Assembly (NCBI RefSeq): GCF_041435355.1
Contig: NZ_CP108442.1
Coordinates: 3,782,001 to 3,846,000, forward strand
Source of the DNA: Streptomyces sp. NBC_01276
GTDB lineage: Bacteria; Actinomycetota; Actinomycetes; Streptomycetales; Streptomycetaceae
Length of the DNA: 64,000 bases
Direction of reading: 5' to 3'
Below are positions 35,300-43,828 of this stretch, in pieces. Numbering within the stretch: position 1 is the first letter of the stretch; each line of letters opens with the position of its first letter. Both the position numbers and the translations under genes were made by a program. The notes beneath the pieces are model-generated. The model did no database searches. It was not told the origin of the DNA and saw nothing but the letters and a program-made list of their open reading frames with translations.

Positions 35300-35680
35300 A
35301 TGACGAATTTCGTAGTCAAGACGCTGGCCAATGCGGCGGCCCTGGCGGTGGCCGTCTGGCTGCTCGCCGGGATCACCCTCGACGACGGCAGTTCCCTGGG
35401 GCGCCGCACGCTCTCGCTGATCCTGGTGGCCCTGGTCTTCGGCCTGGTCAACCTGATCGTCAAGCCCGTCGTGAAGCTGCTCTCGTTCCCGCTGTTCGTC
35501 CTCACGCTGGGCCTGTTCACCCTCGTCGTGAATGCGCTGATGCTGCTGCTGACCTCCTGGCTGGCGGACCTGCTCGACCTCAGTTTCCACGTCGACGGCT
35601 TCTGGACCGCCGTCGTCGGCGGGCTGATCATCTCCGTCGTCTCCTGGGCCGTGAACCTGGCCCTGCCCGACAAGAACTGA
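35300..35680 (+). CDS. phage-holin-4-superfamily membrane protein
   Basis: 126 residues, four membrane helices, with the family pattern NAAALAVAVWLLAGI, LVFGLVNLIVKPVVKLLSFPLFVLTLGLFTLVVN (in parts) and FWTAVVGGLIISVVSWAVN. Despite the Pfam name these proteins are ordinary bacterial membrane proteins, not lysis holins, and no prophage is nearby. It precedes the tyrosine phosphatase gene by 11 bases and probably shares its transcript. Confidence 0.85.
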   Translation: MTNFVVKTLANAAALAVAVWLLAGITLDDGSSLGRRTLSLILVALVFGLVNLIVKPVVKLLSFPLFVLTLGLFTLVVNALMLLLTSWLADLLDLSFHVDGFWTAVVGGLIISVVSWAVNLALPDKN

Positions 35681-35691
35681 CCGGGCCGCCC

Positions 35692-36201
35692 ATGTACCGC
35701 GTCTGCTTCGTCTGCACCGGCAACATATGCCGATCCCCCATGGCCGAGTCGGTCTTCCGCTCCCACATCGCCGACGCCGGACTCGACTCCCTCGTCGAGG
35801 TGGACAGCGCCGGCACCGGAGGCTGGCACGAGGGCGACCGCGCCGATCCCCGCACCGTTGCCGTACTCGAAGCCGCCGGGTACGAACAGGACCACCGGGC
35901 ACGGCAGTTCCGGTCCTCCTGGTTCGACCGCGTCGACCTGGTCATCGCCCTCGACGCCGGACACCTCCGCGACCTCCGCGACCTCGCGCCCACCCCGGAG
36001 GCCGCCGCCAAGGTCCGGCTGCTGCGCTCGTACGATCCCGCGGCCCCGGCCGCCCGGGACGGCGCGGCGGACGCGCTCGACGTGCCGGACCCCTACTACG
36101 GCTCCCTCGACGGCTTCGAGGAGTGCCTGGAACTGGTCGAGGCGGCGAGCCCGGGCCTGCTGGACGCCGTACGCGCGGCCGTGAAGGAGACCACCCCGTG
36201 A
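35692..36201 (+). CDS. ptpA: low-molecular-weight protein tyrosine phosphatase (PtpA-like)
   Basis: Cytosolic phosphatase of 169 residues. The P-loop is VCTGNICRSP (C-x5-R-S/T) at about residues 8-16, and the general-acid loop is DVPDPYYGSLDGFEE. Position and sequence fit streptomycete PtpA, which is implicated in control of secondary metabolism. No tyrosine kinase gene lies nearby. Its stop overlaps the next gene by four bases (GTGA). Confidence 0.92.
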   Translation: MYRVCFVCTGNICRSPMAESVFRSHIADAGLDSLVEVDSAGTGGWHEGDRADPRTVAVLEAAGYEQDHRARQFRSSWFDRVDLVIALDAGHLRDLRDLAPTPEAAAKVRLLRSYDPAAPAARDGAADALDVPDPYYGSLDGFEECLELVEAASPGLLDAVRAAVKETTP

Positions 36202-37376
36202 ACACCCACCCCACCGGCTCGGACCACCCCGCCGACGCCGACGCCGACCGGTACGCGGACGCCACCCGCGCCGTGCGCGCCGGGCTGCCCGAGCCCGTCA
36301 AGAACGAACCCACCCTCCCCGGACCCGTCTTCGCGGCGCACTTCCACCTCCCCGGCGAGGTGAGCGGCCCGTACACCTACGGCCGCGACACCAACCCCAC
36401 CTGGACCCTGCTGGAACGGGCCATCGGCGAACTGGAGGCCCCCGGTCAGGACGGCGTGGACACCGTCGTCTTCGCCTCCGGCATGGCCGCCGTCTCCGCC
36501 GTCCTGCTCTCCCAGGCCCGCACCGGCGACACCGTCGTCCTGCCCGACGACGGCTACCAGGCCCTCCCCCTGGTCCGGGAGCAGCTCCAGGAGTACGGGA
36601 TCCACGTGCGCACCGCCCCGACCGCCGAGGACGCGCAGCTCGCCGCCCTCGACGGCGCCCGGCTGCTGTGGATCGAGACCCCGTCCAACCCCGGGCTCGA
36701 CGTGTGCGACGTACGCCGGCTCGTGGCGGCCGCGCACGCCGGCGGCACCCTGGTCGCCGTCGACAACACCCTGGCGACCCCCCTCGGCCAGCGCCCCCTG
36801 GAACTCGGCGCGGACTTCTCCGTCGCCAGCGGCACCAAGGGCCTCACCGGCCACGGCGACCTGCTCCTGGGCTACGTCGTCTGCCGTGACCCCGCACTGG
36901 CCGCGGGCATCCGCCGCTGGCGCAAGGTCGTCGGCGCGATCCCGGGCCCCATGGAGGCCTGGCTGGCCCACCGGTCCCTGGCCACCATCCAGTTGCGGGC
37001 CGAGCGCCAATGGGGCAACGCCCTGGCGGTCGCCGAGGCGCTGGCCGGCCGTTCCGAGGTGACCGGGCTGCGCTACCCGGGCCTCCCCGCGGACCCGTCG
37101 CACAAGACGGCCGTCCGGCAGATGAGCGGCTTCGGCTCGGTCGTCTCCTTCACCCTGCCCGACCGCGCGTACGCGGAGCGCTTCATGAGCGCCCTGCGCC
37201 TGGTGGAGGACGCAACGAGTTTCGGCGGAGTACGGTCCACCGCGGAGCGGCGCGGACGCTGGGGCGGGGACGCCGTACCCGAGGGCTTCATCCGCTTCTC
37301 GGCGGGCGCCGAGGATCCCGGTGACCTGGTGGCCGATGTGCTCCGGGCCCTTGATTCCGCGGGTTCCGGGGGCTGA
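36198..37376 (+). CDS. cystathionine gamma-lyase / Cys-Met metabolism PLP enzyme
   Basis: 392-residue fold-type I PLP enzyme. Motifs: PYTYGRDTNPTWTLLE (substrate/PLP region), VFASGMAAVSAVL, WIETPSNPGLDV, VDNTLATPLGQRPLELGAD, Schiff-base lysine in VASGTKGLTGHGD. The family includes cystathionine gamma-lyase, gamma-synthase and methionine gamma-lyase; position next to PtpA is as in other streptomycetes, where it is called cystathionine gamma-lyase. Starts at a GTG overlapping the ptpA stop and ends before a strong terminator. Confidence 0.88.
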   Translation: MNTHPTGSDHPADADADRYADATRAVRAGLPEPVKNEPTLPGPVFAAHFHLPGEVSGPYTYGRDTNPTWTLLERAIGELEAPGQDGVDTVVFASGMAAVSAVLLSQARTGDTVVLPDDGYQALPLVREQLQEYGIHVRTAPTAEDAQLAALDGARLLWIETPSNPGLDVCDVRRLVAAAHAGGTLVAVDNTLATPLGQRPLELGADFSVASGTKGLTGHGDLLLGYVVCRDPALAAGIRRWRKVVGAIPGPMEAWLAHRSLATIQLRAERQWGNALAVAEALAGRSEVTGLRYPGLPADPSHKTAVRQMSGFGSVVSFTLPDRAYAERFMSALRLVEDATSFGGVRSTAERRGRWGGDAVPEGFIRFSAGAEDPGDLVADVLRALDSAGSGG

Positions 37377-37391
37377 CCGGACCGGGGAAAA

Positions 37392-37426
37392 GCGGTCCGA
37401 GCCTCCCCCCTGGTGGCTCGGACCGC
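37392..37426 (+). terminator. terminator after the PLP-lyase gene
   Basis: Perfect 12-bp stem GCGGTCCGAGCC (37392-37403) with GGCTCGGACCGC (37415-37426), loop of 11 bases, 15 bases after the stop. Confidence 0.85.
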
Positions 37427-37552
37427 CCGGGTTCCCTAGCAGAAGAACCACGCCATCAAGGCTAGTTGACTCAGCGTCAGAGTCCAATCACGGTAGCGAC
37501 AGGGGCCTATCGGCATATTTATAGTTGAAGGCCCCCACCGAGAGGGGCCGAC

Positions 37553-38449
37553 ATGGACCTGGCCCTGCTGCGCACGTTCGTCGCCGTACACCGGGCCGGC
37601 TCGTTCACCCGGGCCGCCACGCTCCTCGGGCTGTCCCAGCCCGCCGTCACCTCACAGATCCGCACCCTCGAACGCCAGCTGGGCCGGCCCCTCTTCCACC
37701 GCCGGGCCCGCGGCGTCACGCCCACCGCCGTCGGTGACGAACTGGCCCACAAGGCGGCCCCGCACCTCGACGCCCTGTTGCGGATCACCGAGATCGAACG
37801 GGAGGCCACCGGCACCTCGCGCACCCTCCACCTGGCCGGTCCCCCCGAGTTCCTGTGCCTGCGGGTGCTCCCCGCCCTCGCGCCCCTGGTGGGGCAGGGG
37901 CAGAGCCTGCGCACCGCCCTCGCCCCCGACGCGCGGGAGACCCTCGACGGGCTGGCCTCCGGGCAGCACGACCTGGTCGTCACCCCCACCCGCCCGCGCG
38001 GCACGCTGTTCACCGCGAACGCCCTGTGCGACGAGGAACAGGTCCTGGTCGCGGCGCCCTACTGGGCCGCCCTCGTCGAGCGGGCCGAACTGCACGACAC
38101 GGGGCCCGTCGCCCTCGACGGGATCCCGGTCGTCGAGGTCCACGAGAGCCTGCCGCTGGTCACCCGCTACTGGGCCGCCGTCTTCGACTCCGTCCCCGAG
38201 TGCGCCGCCACCGTGGTCGCGCCCGATCTGCGGGCCGTACTGGAATGCGTCCGGGCCGGCGCCGGTCTCGCCGTCCTGCCCCGCTACCTGTGCCAGGACG
38301 CCCTCGACCGCGGTGAGATCGTGGCGCTGCTGGAACCGGCCCTGCCGCCCCTGCGGACCTGGTTCCTCGTCGTACGGGCCGGCAGCCTGGCCCTCGCCCA
38401 TCTCGCGCGCGCCCACGACCGCCTGCTGCGCGCGGCCTCGCACTGGTGA
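37553..38449 (+). CDS. LysR-family transcriptional regulator
   Basis: 298 residues. LysR helix-turn-helix at the N-terminus (LRTFVAVHRAGSFTRAATLLGLSQPAVTSQIRTLERQLG, in parts FVAVHRAGSFTRAATLL and GLSQPAVTSQIRTLE), then the effector domain. The AT-rich segment just upstream, CTATCGGCATATTTATAG (about 37508-37525), has a T-N11-A shape suited to LysR autoregulation. The regulated gene is not obvious: both flanking genes point the same way, whereas LysR genes usually diverge from their target. Confidence 0.88.
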   Translation: MDLALLRTFVAVHRAGSFTRAATLLGLSQPAVTSQIRTLERQLGRPLFHRRARGVTPTAVGDELAHKAAPHLDALLRITEIEREATGTSRTLHLAGPPEFLCLRVLPALAPLVGQGQSLRTALAPDARETLDGLASGQHDLVVTPTRPRGTLFTANALCDEEQVLVAAPYWAALVERAELHDTGPVALDGIPVVEVHESLPLVTRYWAAVFDSVPECAATVVAPDLRAVLECVRAGAGLAVLPRYLCQDALDRGEIVALLEPALPPLRTWFLVVRAGSLALAHLARAHDRLLRAASHW

Positions 38450-38509
38450 GCCGCCGGGTTTCGGACCGTGGCGCGTTTCAGGAGCCCGGTACTGGGCCAC
38501 TCTTCTCCC

Positions 38510-38989
38510 ATGACCGAACGCCCCGTGGTCAAACGCACCGCCCGCGCAATCCTGCTCGACGGTGACGACCTGATCCTCATCAAGCGCACCAAGCCCGGCG
38601 TCGACCCGTACTGGCTCACGCCGGGCGGGGGAGTGGAGTCCTCGGACGCCACCGTCGTCGACGCCCTCCACCGAGAGCTCCACGAAGAACTCGGCGCCAA
38701 GATCACCGATGTGGTGCCCTGTTTCGTCGACACCGTCGAGCACATCGCCTCCGGCGGGGTGACCGGCGTGAAGGTGCAGCACTTCTTCGTCTGCCACCTG
38801 GAATCGATGGACCCGGGCCAACGGCACGGCCCCGAGATCGACGAGCCCGAGGGCGAGTACGAGATCGTCCGCGTGCCCTTCAGCCGGGTCGGCATCGCCG
38901 CGGTCCACCTGGTGCCGCTCTCGCTGCGCCACTACCTCGACGGCAACATCGAAGGGGTCCGCGCCATGCACGCCCCCGACCTGGGCTGA
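38510..38989 (+). CDS. NUDIX hydrolase
   Basis: 159 residues. The NUDIX box reads GVESSDATVVDALHRELHEELG: the catalytic REL-HEEL part is intact, but the first conserved glutamate of the canonical box is alanine. The N-terminus (KRTARAILLDGDDLILIKRT) and WLTPGGGVE fit nucleotide-type NUDIX enzymes; substrate cannot be inferred. ATG 38510 is the first start codon fitting the fold. Confidence 0.85.
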   Translation: MTERPVVKRTARAILLDGDDLILIKRTKPGVDPYWLTPGGGVESSDATVVDALHRELHEELGAKITDVVPCFVDTVEHIASGGVTGVKVQHFFVCHLESMDPGQRHGPEIDEPEGEYEIVRVPFSRVGIAAVHLVPLSLRHYLDGNIEGVRAMHAPDLG

Positions 38990-39040
38990 CCTCGCCGGGG
39001 AAACGGGAAGGGGAGCGGGCGGGCGGGGGCCGCGACGGTG

Positions 39041-40225
39041 TCAGCCGGCCACGTCCGCCAGCTCCTCGACCGCGTCGTGGCGGATCCGCTCACCGGGGAT
39101 CCCGATCCGCTTGAGCGCGTCCACACCACTGCGGATCATCGCGGGCGGTCCCGAGATGAAGGCGTCGTACGAGCTCCACGGCCCGTGTTCGCCGATGGCC
39201 TGCGGGAGCTGTCCCGCCAGCCCCTCGCCGATCACCGGGCGCACCGACAGCCACGGGTGGGAGCGCTGGAGACCCAGCAGGGTGTCCTTGTCGTAGAGGT
39301 CGTGGTCGCTGCGCGCCCCGAAGAAGACCTCCATCGGGCGCCGCTCACCGTGCCCGGCCACGTCCTCGATCAGAGCCTTGATCGGGGCGATGCCGGTTCC
39401 CCCGCCCAGGCACAGCATCCCGTTGTCGGTGCTGTGGTCCACCACCATCGACCCGGCCGGCGGCCCCAGCCGCAGGACGTCACCCGGCTGGGCATGGCGG
39501 ACCAGGGCGTTGGAGACCCAGCCCGCCGGTACGGCCTTGACGTGAAAGGACAGCAGCCCGTCGGCTCGCGGGGCGGAGGCGAAGGAGTAGTGCCGCCACA
39601 CCCGCGGCCACCACGGGGTCTCCAGGCTCGTGTACTGGCCCGCGAGGAAGGGGTACGGCTGGTCGGGGCGGACGGTCAGCACCGCGATGTCGGAGGTGCG
39701 CAGCTCGTGCGAAACCACCTCCGCGTGCCACCAGGCGGGCGCCTTGGTCTCGTCCTCGGCCGCCGCGTCGATCATGATCTGTGAGATGGCGGTGTAGGCG
39801 CGCACCCACGCCGCCTGTGTCTCCGGCCCCCATGTGCGTTCCGCGTACCGGGCCAGTGCCCCGATCAGGGCCTCTCCCACCGCCGGGTAGTGGCCGGCCA
39901 TCGTGCCGTACTTGCGGTGCCCGGTGCCGAGCCGGCGCAGGTAGGGAGTCAGGACCGCCGGGTCGTCGATGTACTCGGCGGCGGTCAGCAGTGCCTTCAG
40001 CAGCCGGTCGCGCTGTACGTCCATGGCTGCGGGGAACATGCCCCGGACTTCCGGGTGCCCCGTGAACACCAGGGCGTAGAAGTACGAGGTCACCCGGTCG
40101 GCGACGGGTGCGATCTCGGTGAGGGTCCGGCGGATGAGCACGGCGTCCGGGGAGGGCTCGATCGCCCCGCCGCCCGAAGGTATCCGCCCCGTCGGTCTTG
40201 CCGATCTGGTGGGCGCAGCGTCCAT
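39041..40225 (-). CDS. flavohaemoglobin-like protein (globin + FAD/NAD reductase)
   Basis: 394 residues. Globin domain at about 30-160 with B10 tyrosine in TSYFYALVFTGHPEVRGMFP and proximal histidine in RRLGTGHRKYGTMAGHYPAVG. Reductase domain from about 175: FAD motif RHYSFASAP, NAD motif GGGTGIAPIKAL, and C-terminal FISGPPAMI. The order is that of Hmp nitric oxide dioxygenases, but the sequence diverges and has an extra 20-residue N-terminus, so it could be another globin-coupled reductase. ATG 40225 is chosen because GAGG precedes it at six bases; ATG 40246 and GTG 40270 are upstream options. No NsrR-like site was seen. Confidence 0.85.
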   Translation of the reverse strand: MDAAPTRSARPTGRIPSGGGAIEPSPDAVLIRRTLTEIAPVADRVTSYFYALVFTGHPEVRGMFPAAMDVQRDRLLKALLTAAEYIDDPAVLTPYLRRLGTGHRKYGTMAGHYPAVGEALIGALARYAERTWGPETQAAWVRAYTAISQIMIDAAAEDETKAPAWWHAEVVSHELRTSDIAVLTVRPDQPYPFLAGQYTSLETPWWPRVWRHYSFASAPRADGLLSFHVKAVPAGWVSNALVRHAQPGDVLRLGPPAGSMVVDHSTDNGMLCLGGGTGIAPIKALIEDVAGHGERRPMEVFFGARSDHDLYDKDTLLGLQRSHPWLSVRPVIGEGLAGQLPQAIGEHGPWSSYDAFISGPPAMIRSGVDALKRIGIPGERIRHDAVEELADVAG

Positions 40226-40366
40226 GCGGTGCCTCGCTTCGAGCATCTCGGTCGGGTCTGCACGCGCCACGGCCTCGAATCCGTGGTTCCGGGTTTCACA
40301 GCGTGCCAGCCGACCGAGAGTGCGGCGGAGGAATGGGGAAAACCGCGTTCCGGGCCACTTTTCCCC

Positions 40367-41017
40367 TTAAGATGCATGGCCTCCGGGGCGCGTCGTCCCG
40401 AGGAGCCGGTATGCCTCGCGCAGGTCCCTGCCCTCGTAGACGTGGGTCGCCCGGCGGGCCAGGTGGGGCCTCGCGTTCACCGCCACCGACCGCGGGACGG
40501 CTTCGAAGAGGACCGCGTCGGTCATGGAATCCCCGTAGGCGACGCATTCGGCCCGGGTCACCCCGAAGCGCTCGCAGAGCCGGTCGGCGACGTCCACCTT
40601 GGCCTCTGGGGTCAGGATCCCGGTCACGTCGACGGGGCGGGTGAAGGGCACTTCCGGGTAGACCGATCCGTGAGCGGCGTGCGCACCCCACTCCAGCAGC
40701 AGCTCGACGAAGAACGAGGGGGACAGCGAGATCACCGCGCAGAGGTCGCCGCGCTCGGTGATCTCCTGCCAGACCTCCCGGATCCCCGAGATCCACGGGG
40801 ACCCGTCGAAGGCCGCGCGGACGTGCGCGGGCGTCAGATCCGCCCACAGCCCGTGGGCGGCCACCGAGAACTCCTGCGGACCGATCTCCCGTGCCGAGAA
40901 GGCCCGCTCCAGCTCGGCGATCTCGGCCGACCTCCCGAGCTGGCGGGAGATCTCGACCGGTGCGGCCGATCCGTACATCAGCGTTCCGTCGAGATCAAAA
41001 AGGTGAAGCACCGTCAT
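40367..41017 (-). CDS. HAD-superfamily phosphatase (SerB-like)
   Basis: 216 residues. Motif I FDLDGTLM, motif II CAVISLSPSFF (serine), motif III lysine in EAKVDVADR, motif IV AYGDSMTDAVLF. Cap of C1 type, as in phosphoserine phosphatase-like HAD-IB enzymes. The motif II S-L-S deviates from SerB's S-G-G, so serine phosphate may not be its substrate. Start ATG at 41017. The 141 bases before the globin gene (40226-40366) carry nothing recognised. Confidence 0.85.
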   Translation of the reverse strand: MTVLHLFDLDGTLMYGSAAPVEISRQLGRSAEIAELERAFSAREIGPQEFSVAAHGLWADLTPAHVRAAFDGSPWISGIREVWQEITERGDLCAVISLSPSFFVELLLEWGAHAAHGSVYPEVPFTRPVDVTGILTPEAKVDVADRLCERFGVTRAECVAYGDSMTDAVLFEAVPRSVAVNARPHLARRATHVYEGRDLREAYRLLGTTRPGGHAS

Positions 41018-41109
41018 GGTCGTCGAGGCTAGCCGTTCCGTTCCCGCACCGGCTACCGCCGCGAGTCACCCCCGGTGAAACGCGGATCCGGCCGGCGGCG
41101 GGGGTGAAT

Positions 41110-41123
41110 GTTTCACGTGAAAC
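41110..41123. other. parS site 1 of a triple array
   Basis: Exact GTTTCACGTGAAAC, first of three tandem sites in the divergent gap between the HAD and GNAT genes. Confidence 0.96.
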
Positions 41124-41131
41124 AGATCCTG

Positions 41132-41145
41132 GTTTCACGTGAAAC
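41132..41145. other. parS site 2 of a triple array
   Basis: Exact GTTTCACGTGAAAC; centre 22 bases from the first site. Confidence 0.96.
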
Positions 41146-41154
41146 ATCGGCCTT

Positions 41155-41168
41155 GTTTCACGTGAAAC
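41155..41168. other. parS site 3 of a triple array
   Basis: Exact GTTTCACGTGAAAC; centre 23 bases from the second site. Confidence 0.96.
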
Positions 41169-41207
41169 ATCGGCCCACCCGTCTCCTGAATCCCCTGGAC
41201 TCCCCCC

Positions 41208-41224
41208 GAGTGGATGATCCACTC
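41208..41224. promoter_or_regulatory. inverted repeat at the start of the first GNAT gene
   Basis: GAGTGGATGATCCACTC has 8-bp arms around one base. It lies just before the GTG start at 41232 (or over the alternative ATG at 41214) and may be an operator. Confidence 0.4.
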
Positions 41225-41231
41225 TGGGCCG

Positions 41232-42113
41232 GTGACACCACCACTCCTCACCGACCTGCCCATCCGTGCGCTCACCCCGGACGATCTCCGGCACTGCGCC
41301 GACCTGTCCGAGGACCGCGGCTGGCCCCGCGAAGACCACAAATGGGGACTGCTCCTCGCCGCCGGCAACGGATACGGCATCGACGCCCCCGACGGCCGCG
41401 GACTCGCCGCCGCCTGTGTCGTCACCCGCTACGGAGACACCCCGGCCAAGCCGGACCTCGCCGCGATCGGAATGGTGCTCGTCGCCGACCGGTACGCCCG
41501 CAAGGGCCTCGGGCGCCGGCTGATGGCCCACGTGTGCGACGACGTCCTCGTCGGTGTCCCGCTCACCCTGCACGCCACCCCCAACGGTCGCCCGCTCTAC
41601 GAGGAGCTCGGCTTCGACACCACCGGACGGGCGGAGATGGTCCGGGGACCCTTCCGCCCCGAAGCCGGCGACCACGCCGCCGTCCCCGTCAGGCCGGCCA
41701 CGGGCGAGGACCTCGCACGGATCGTCCGCCTGGACACCGAGGTGTTCGGCACCGACCGGACCCACATGATCGCGCGGCTGCCCGCCTTCGCCGACAAGGT
41801 TCTCGTCGCCGAGGACGGCGCCGGCGGCCTCATCGGCTACGCCGCCATCTGGCCCAACATGGACACGCATGTCATCGGCCCGCTGATCGCCCGCGACACC
41901 GCCACAGCCCGGGCCCTGGTCACCGCGCTGGCGGCCACCACCGAACGGCCCCTGCGCACGGACGTCGACGTGCGCCACGAGGAACTCCTCGCCTGGCTCA
42001 AGGAGCGCGGTCTGGAGTCCCTGGCCTTCAACGCCGTCATGACCCGGAACATCCCCGGCCTCCCCGGCGACTGGACCCGCCGCTGGGCCCCCCTCACCGT
42101 CGCCGCAGGCTGA
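41232..42113 (+). CDS. GNAT N-acetyltransferase (tandem-domain)
   Basis: 293 residues with two GNAT-like halves. The first has the acetyl-CoA motif MVLVADRYARKGLGRRLMAH and ends LYEELGFDTTG; the second starts at PVRPATGEDLARIVRLD and is degenerate. The pattern fits the YjdJ/YgjM-like double GNAT proteins in streptomycetes; substrate unknown. GTG 41232 (VTPPLLTDLPIRAL) is preferred to ATG 41214, which overlaps an inverted repeat; neither has a good Shine-Dalgarno. Followed by a second GNAT 18 bases later. Confidence 0.83.
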   Translation: MTPPLLTDLPIRALTPDDLRHCADLSEDRGWPREDHKWGLLLAAGNGYGIDAPDGRGLAAACVVTRYGDTPAKPDLAAIGMVLVADRYARKGLGRRLMAHVCDDVLVGVPLTLHATPNGRPLYEELGFDTTGRAEMVRGPFRPEAGDHAAVPVRPATGEDLARIVRLDTEVFGTDRTHMIARLPAFADKVLVAEDGAGGLIGYAAIWPNMDTHVIGPLIARDTATARALVTALAATTERPLRTDVDVRHEELLAWLKERGLESLAFNAVMTRNIPGLPGDWTRRWAPLTVAAG

Positions 42114-42131
42114 CGGAGAAAGGCTTCCACC

Positions 42132-42593
42132 ATGACCGGAACCCCCGCGCTGACGATCCGACCCGCCACCGAGGAGGACCTGCCCGCCATCGTCGCCATG
42201 CTCGCCGACGACCCGCTGGGGGCCACCCGGGAGTCCCCAGAGGATCTGACCCCCTACGTCGCGGCCCTGAAGCAGCTGGCCGACGACGCCAACCAGCACG
42301 TCGTCGTCGCCGTCCGTGGCGAGCGGGTGGTGGGCACCCTCCAGCTGACGTTCGTCACCGGCCTGTCCCGCAAGGGCGCCACGCGCGCCATCGTCGAAGG
42401 GGTACGGGTCCACGCGGACGAACGCGGCAGCGGCCTCGGCACCCGGTTCATCGAATGGGCCATCGAGCGGTCGCGGCAGGAGAATTGCCAACTCGTCCAG
42501 CTCACCTCGGACGTGACGCGTACCGATGCGCACCGCTTCTACGAGCGGCTCGGCTTCACGGCCTCCCACGTGGGGTTCAAGCTCCAGCTCTGA
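42132..42593 (+). CDS. GNAT N-acetyltransferase
   Basis: 153 residues, single GNAT fold. Beginning LTIRPATEEDLPAI, acetyl-CoA loop GVRVHADERGSGLGTRFIEWAI (R-G-x-G-L-G), and C-terminal RFYERLGFTASHVGFKLQL. The acceptor substrate is unknown. ATG 42132 is the only sensible start. Likely co-transcribed with the upstream GNAT gene. Confidence 0.88.
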   Translation: MTGTPALTIRPATEEDLPAIVAMLADDPLGATRESPEDLTPYVAALKQLADDANQHVVVAVRGERVVGTLQLTFVTGLSRKGATRAIVEGVRVHADERGSGLGTRFIEWAIERSRQENCQLVQLTSDVTRTDAHRFYERLGFTASHVGFKLQL

Positions 42594-42647
42594 CCGGCTC
42601 CGGCAAAGGCCGGGCCGCTGTCGGCGGCCCGGCCTACGATCGGGAGG

Positions 42648-43823
42648 ATGAGCACCGGCCTCCCCCTCGTCACCACCTCGGAACGTCGCCACCGGCTGGG
42701 TCGGCGGCATCGGCTGGCTCCATCGGCCCGAGCCGCCACCCCGAGCCAGGCGGCGGACGCCGTCGTCGCCCTGCACGCCACCGACGCCGCCACCGTCCAC
42801 CTCTCCGCCCGCGCCCGCCTCACCGAAGGCGGACCCGCCGCGATCGAAGCCGCCCTGTACGAGGACGTCAGTCTCGTCCGGCTGCTCAGCATGAGGAACA
42901 CCCTCTTCGCCGTCTCCACCGAACTCGCCCCCTACGTGGACGCGTCCTGCGCCCGGAGCATCGCGGCGAAGGAACGCCGGAACCTCCTCAAGCACCTCGC
43001 CGAGGACGGCCAGGGCCTCGGCGCCGACTGGCTGACCAGGACCGAGACCGCCGCCCTCGACGCCCTGGACACCCTGGGGCCCTCGACCGGCAGCCAGCTC
43101 TCCGCCGCCGTCCCCGCCCTCCGACAGAAGATCACCATCAACCGGGGCAAGAAGTACGAGGCCGAGACCGGGGTCGCCACCCGGGTGATCCGCGTGCTGG
43201 CCGCCGACGGCCGGATCCGCCGGGACCGGCCCCGCGGATCCTGGACCTCCAGCCAGTTCCGCTGGGTGCACACCCAGCCCTGGCCCGCCCTGCCCGCCGC
43301 CGAGGCCCGTGCCGAACTCGCCCGCCGCTGGCTGCACGCCTACGGACCGGCCACCGAGGCCGACCTCAAGTGGTGGACCGGCTGGACCCTCACCGACGTC
43401 CGCAAGGCCCTGGCGACCGTGGCCCCCGAGCAGGTCCGCCTGGACGACGGGGGCACGGCGCTCGTCCTGCCCGGCGACACCGCGGCCGAGCCCGAGCCGG
43501 AGGACTGGGTCGCGCTCCTGCCCGGTCTCGACCCCAGCGGCATGGGCTGGGCCGACCGGAGCTTCCACCTCGACCCCGCCCACCGTCCCGCCCTGTTCGA
43601 CTACGCGGGCAACATCGGTCCGACCGTGTGGTGGAACGGGGAGATCGTCGGCGGCTGGGCCCAGCGGGCGGACGGGGAGATCGTCTGGCGGCTGCTGGCC
43701 GACCCCGGGCGGGAGGCCTCGGAGGCGATCACGGCCGAGGCCGCCCGGCTCGCCGAGTGGGTGGGCGACGCCCGCGTCACCCCGCGGTTCCGCACCCCGC
43801 TGGAGCGCGAACTCACCGCCTGA
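42648..43823 (+). CDS. winged-helix HTH_42 protein (AlkX/AlkZ-related)
   Basis: 391 residues. The whole length matches the HTH_42 superfamily, which includes the DNA glycosylases AlkZ (azinomycin crosslink repair) and AlkX/YcaQ. Landmarks: SLVRLLSMRNTLFAVSTELAPYVDASC, ALDTLGPSTGSQLSAAVPAL, ATRVIRVLAADGRIRRDRPRGSW and the C-terminal LLPGLDPSGMGWADRSF, FDYAGNIGPTVWWNGEIVGGW. Near residue 45 the segment VVALHATDAATVHLS stands where the glycosylases have a Q-x-Q or Q-x-D motif, here H-A-T. It may be a different subgroup, and glycosylase activity is not assured. Confidence 0.82.
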   Translation: MSTGLPLVTTSERRHRLGRRHRLAPSARAATPSQAADAVVALHATDAATVHLSARARLTEGGPAAIEAALYEDVSLVRLLSMRNTLFAVSTELAPYVDASCARSIAAKERRNLLKHLAEDGQGLGADWLTRTETAALDALDTLGPSTGSQLSAAVPALRQKITINRGKKYEAETGVATRVIRVLAADGRIRRDRPRGSWTSSQFRWVHTQPWPALPAAEARAELARRWLHAYGPATEADLKWWTGWTLTDVRKALATVAPEQVRLDDGGTALVLPGDTAAEPEPEDWVALLPGLDPSGMGWADRSFHLDPAHRPALFDYAGNIGPTVWWNGEIVGGWAQRADGEIVWRLLADPGREASEAITAEAARLAEWVGDARVTPRFRTPLERELTA

Positions 43824-43828
43824 CCCCG

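Noticed and set aside
35300..35680. Holin-like protein as a sign of a prophage or lysis system
   Set aside because: No endolysin or phage genes nearby; this superfamily is common as ordinary bacterial membrane proteins.
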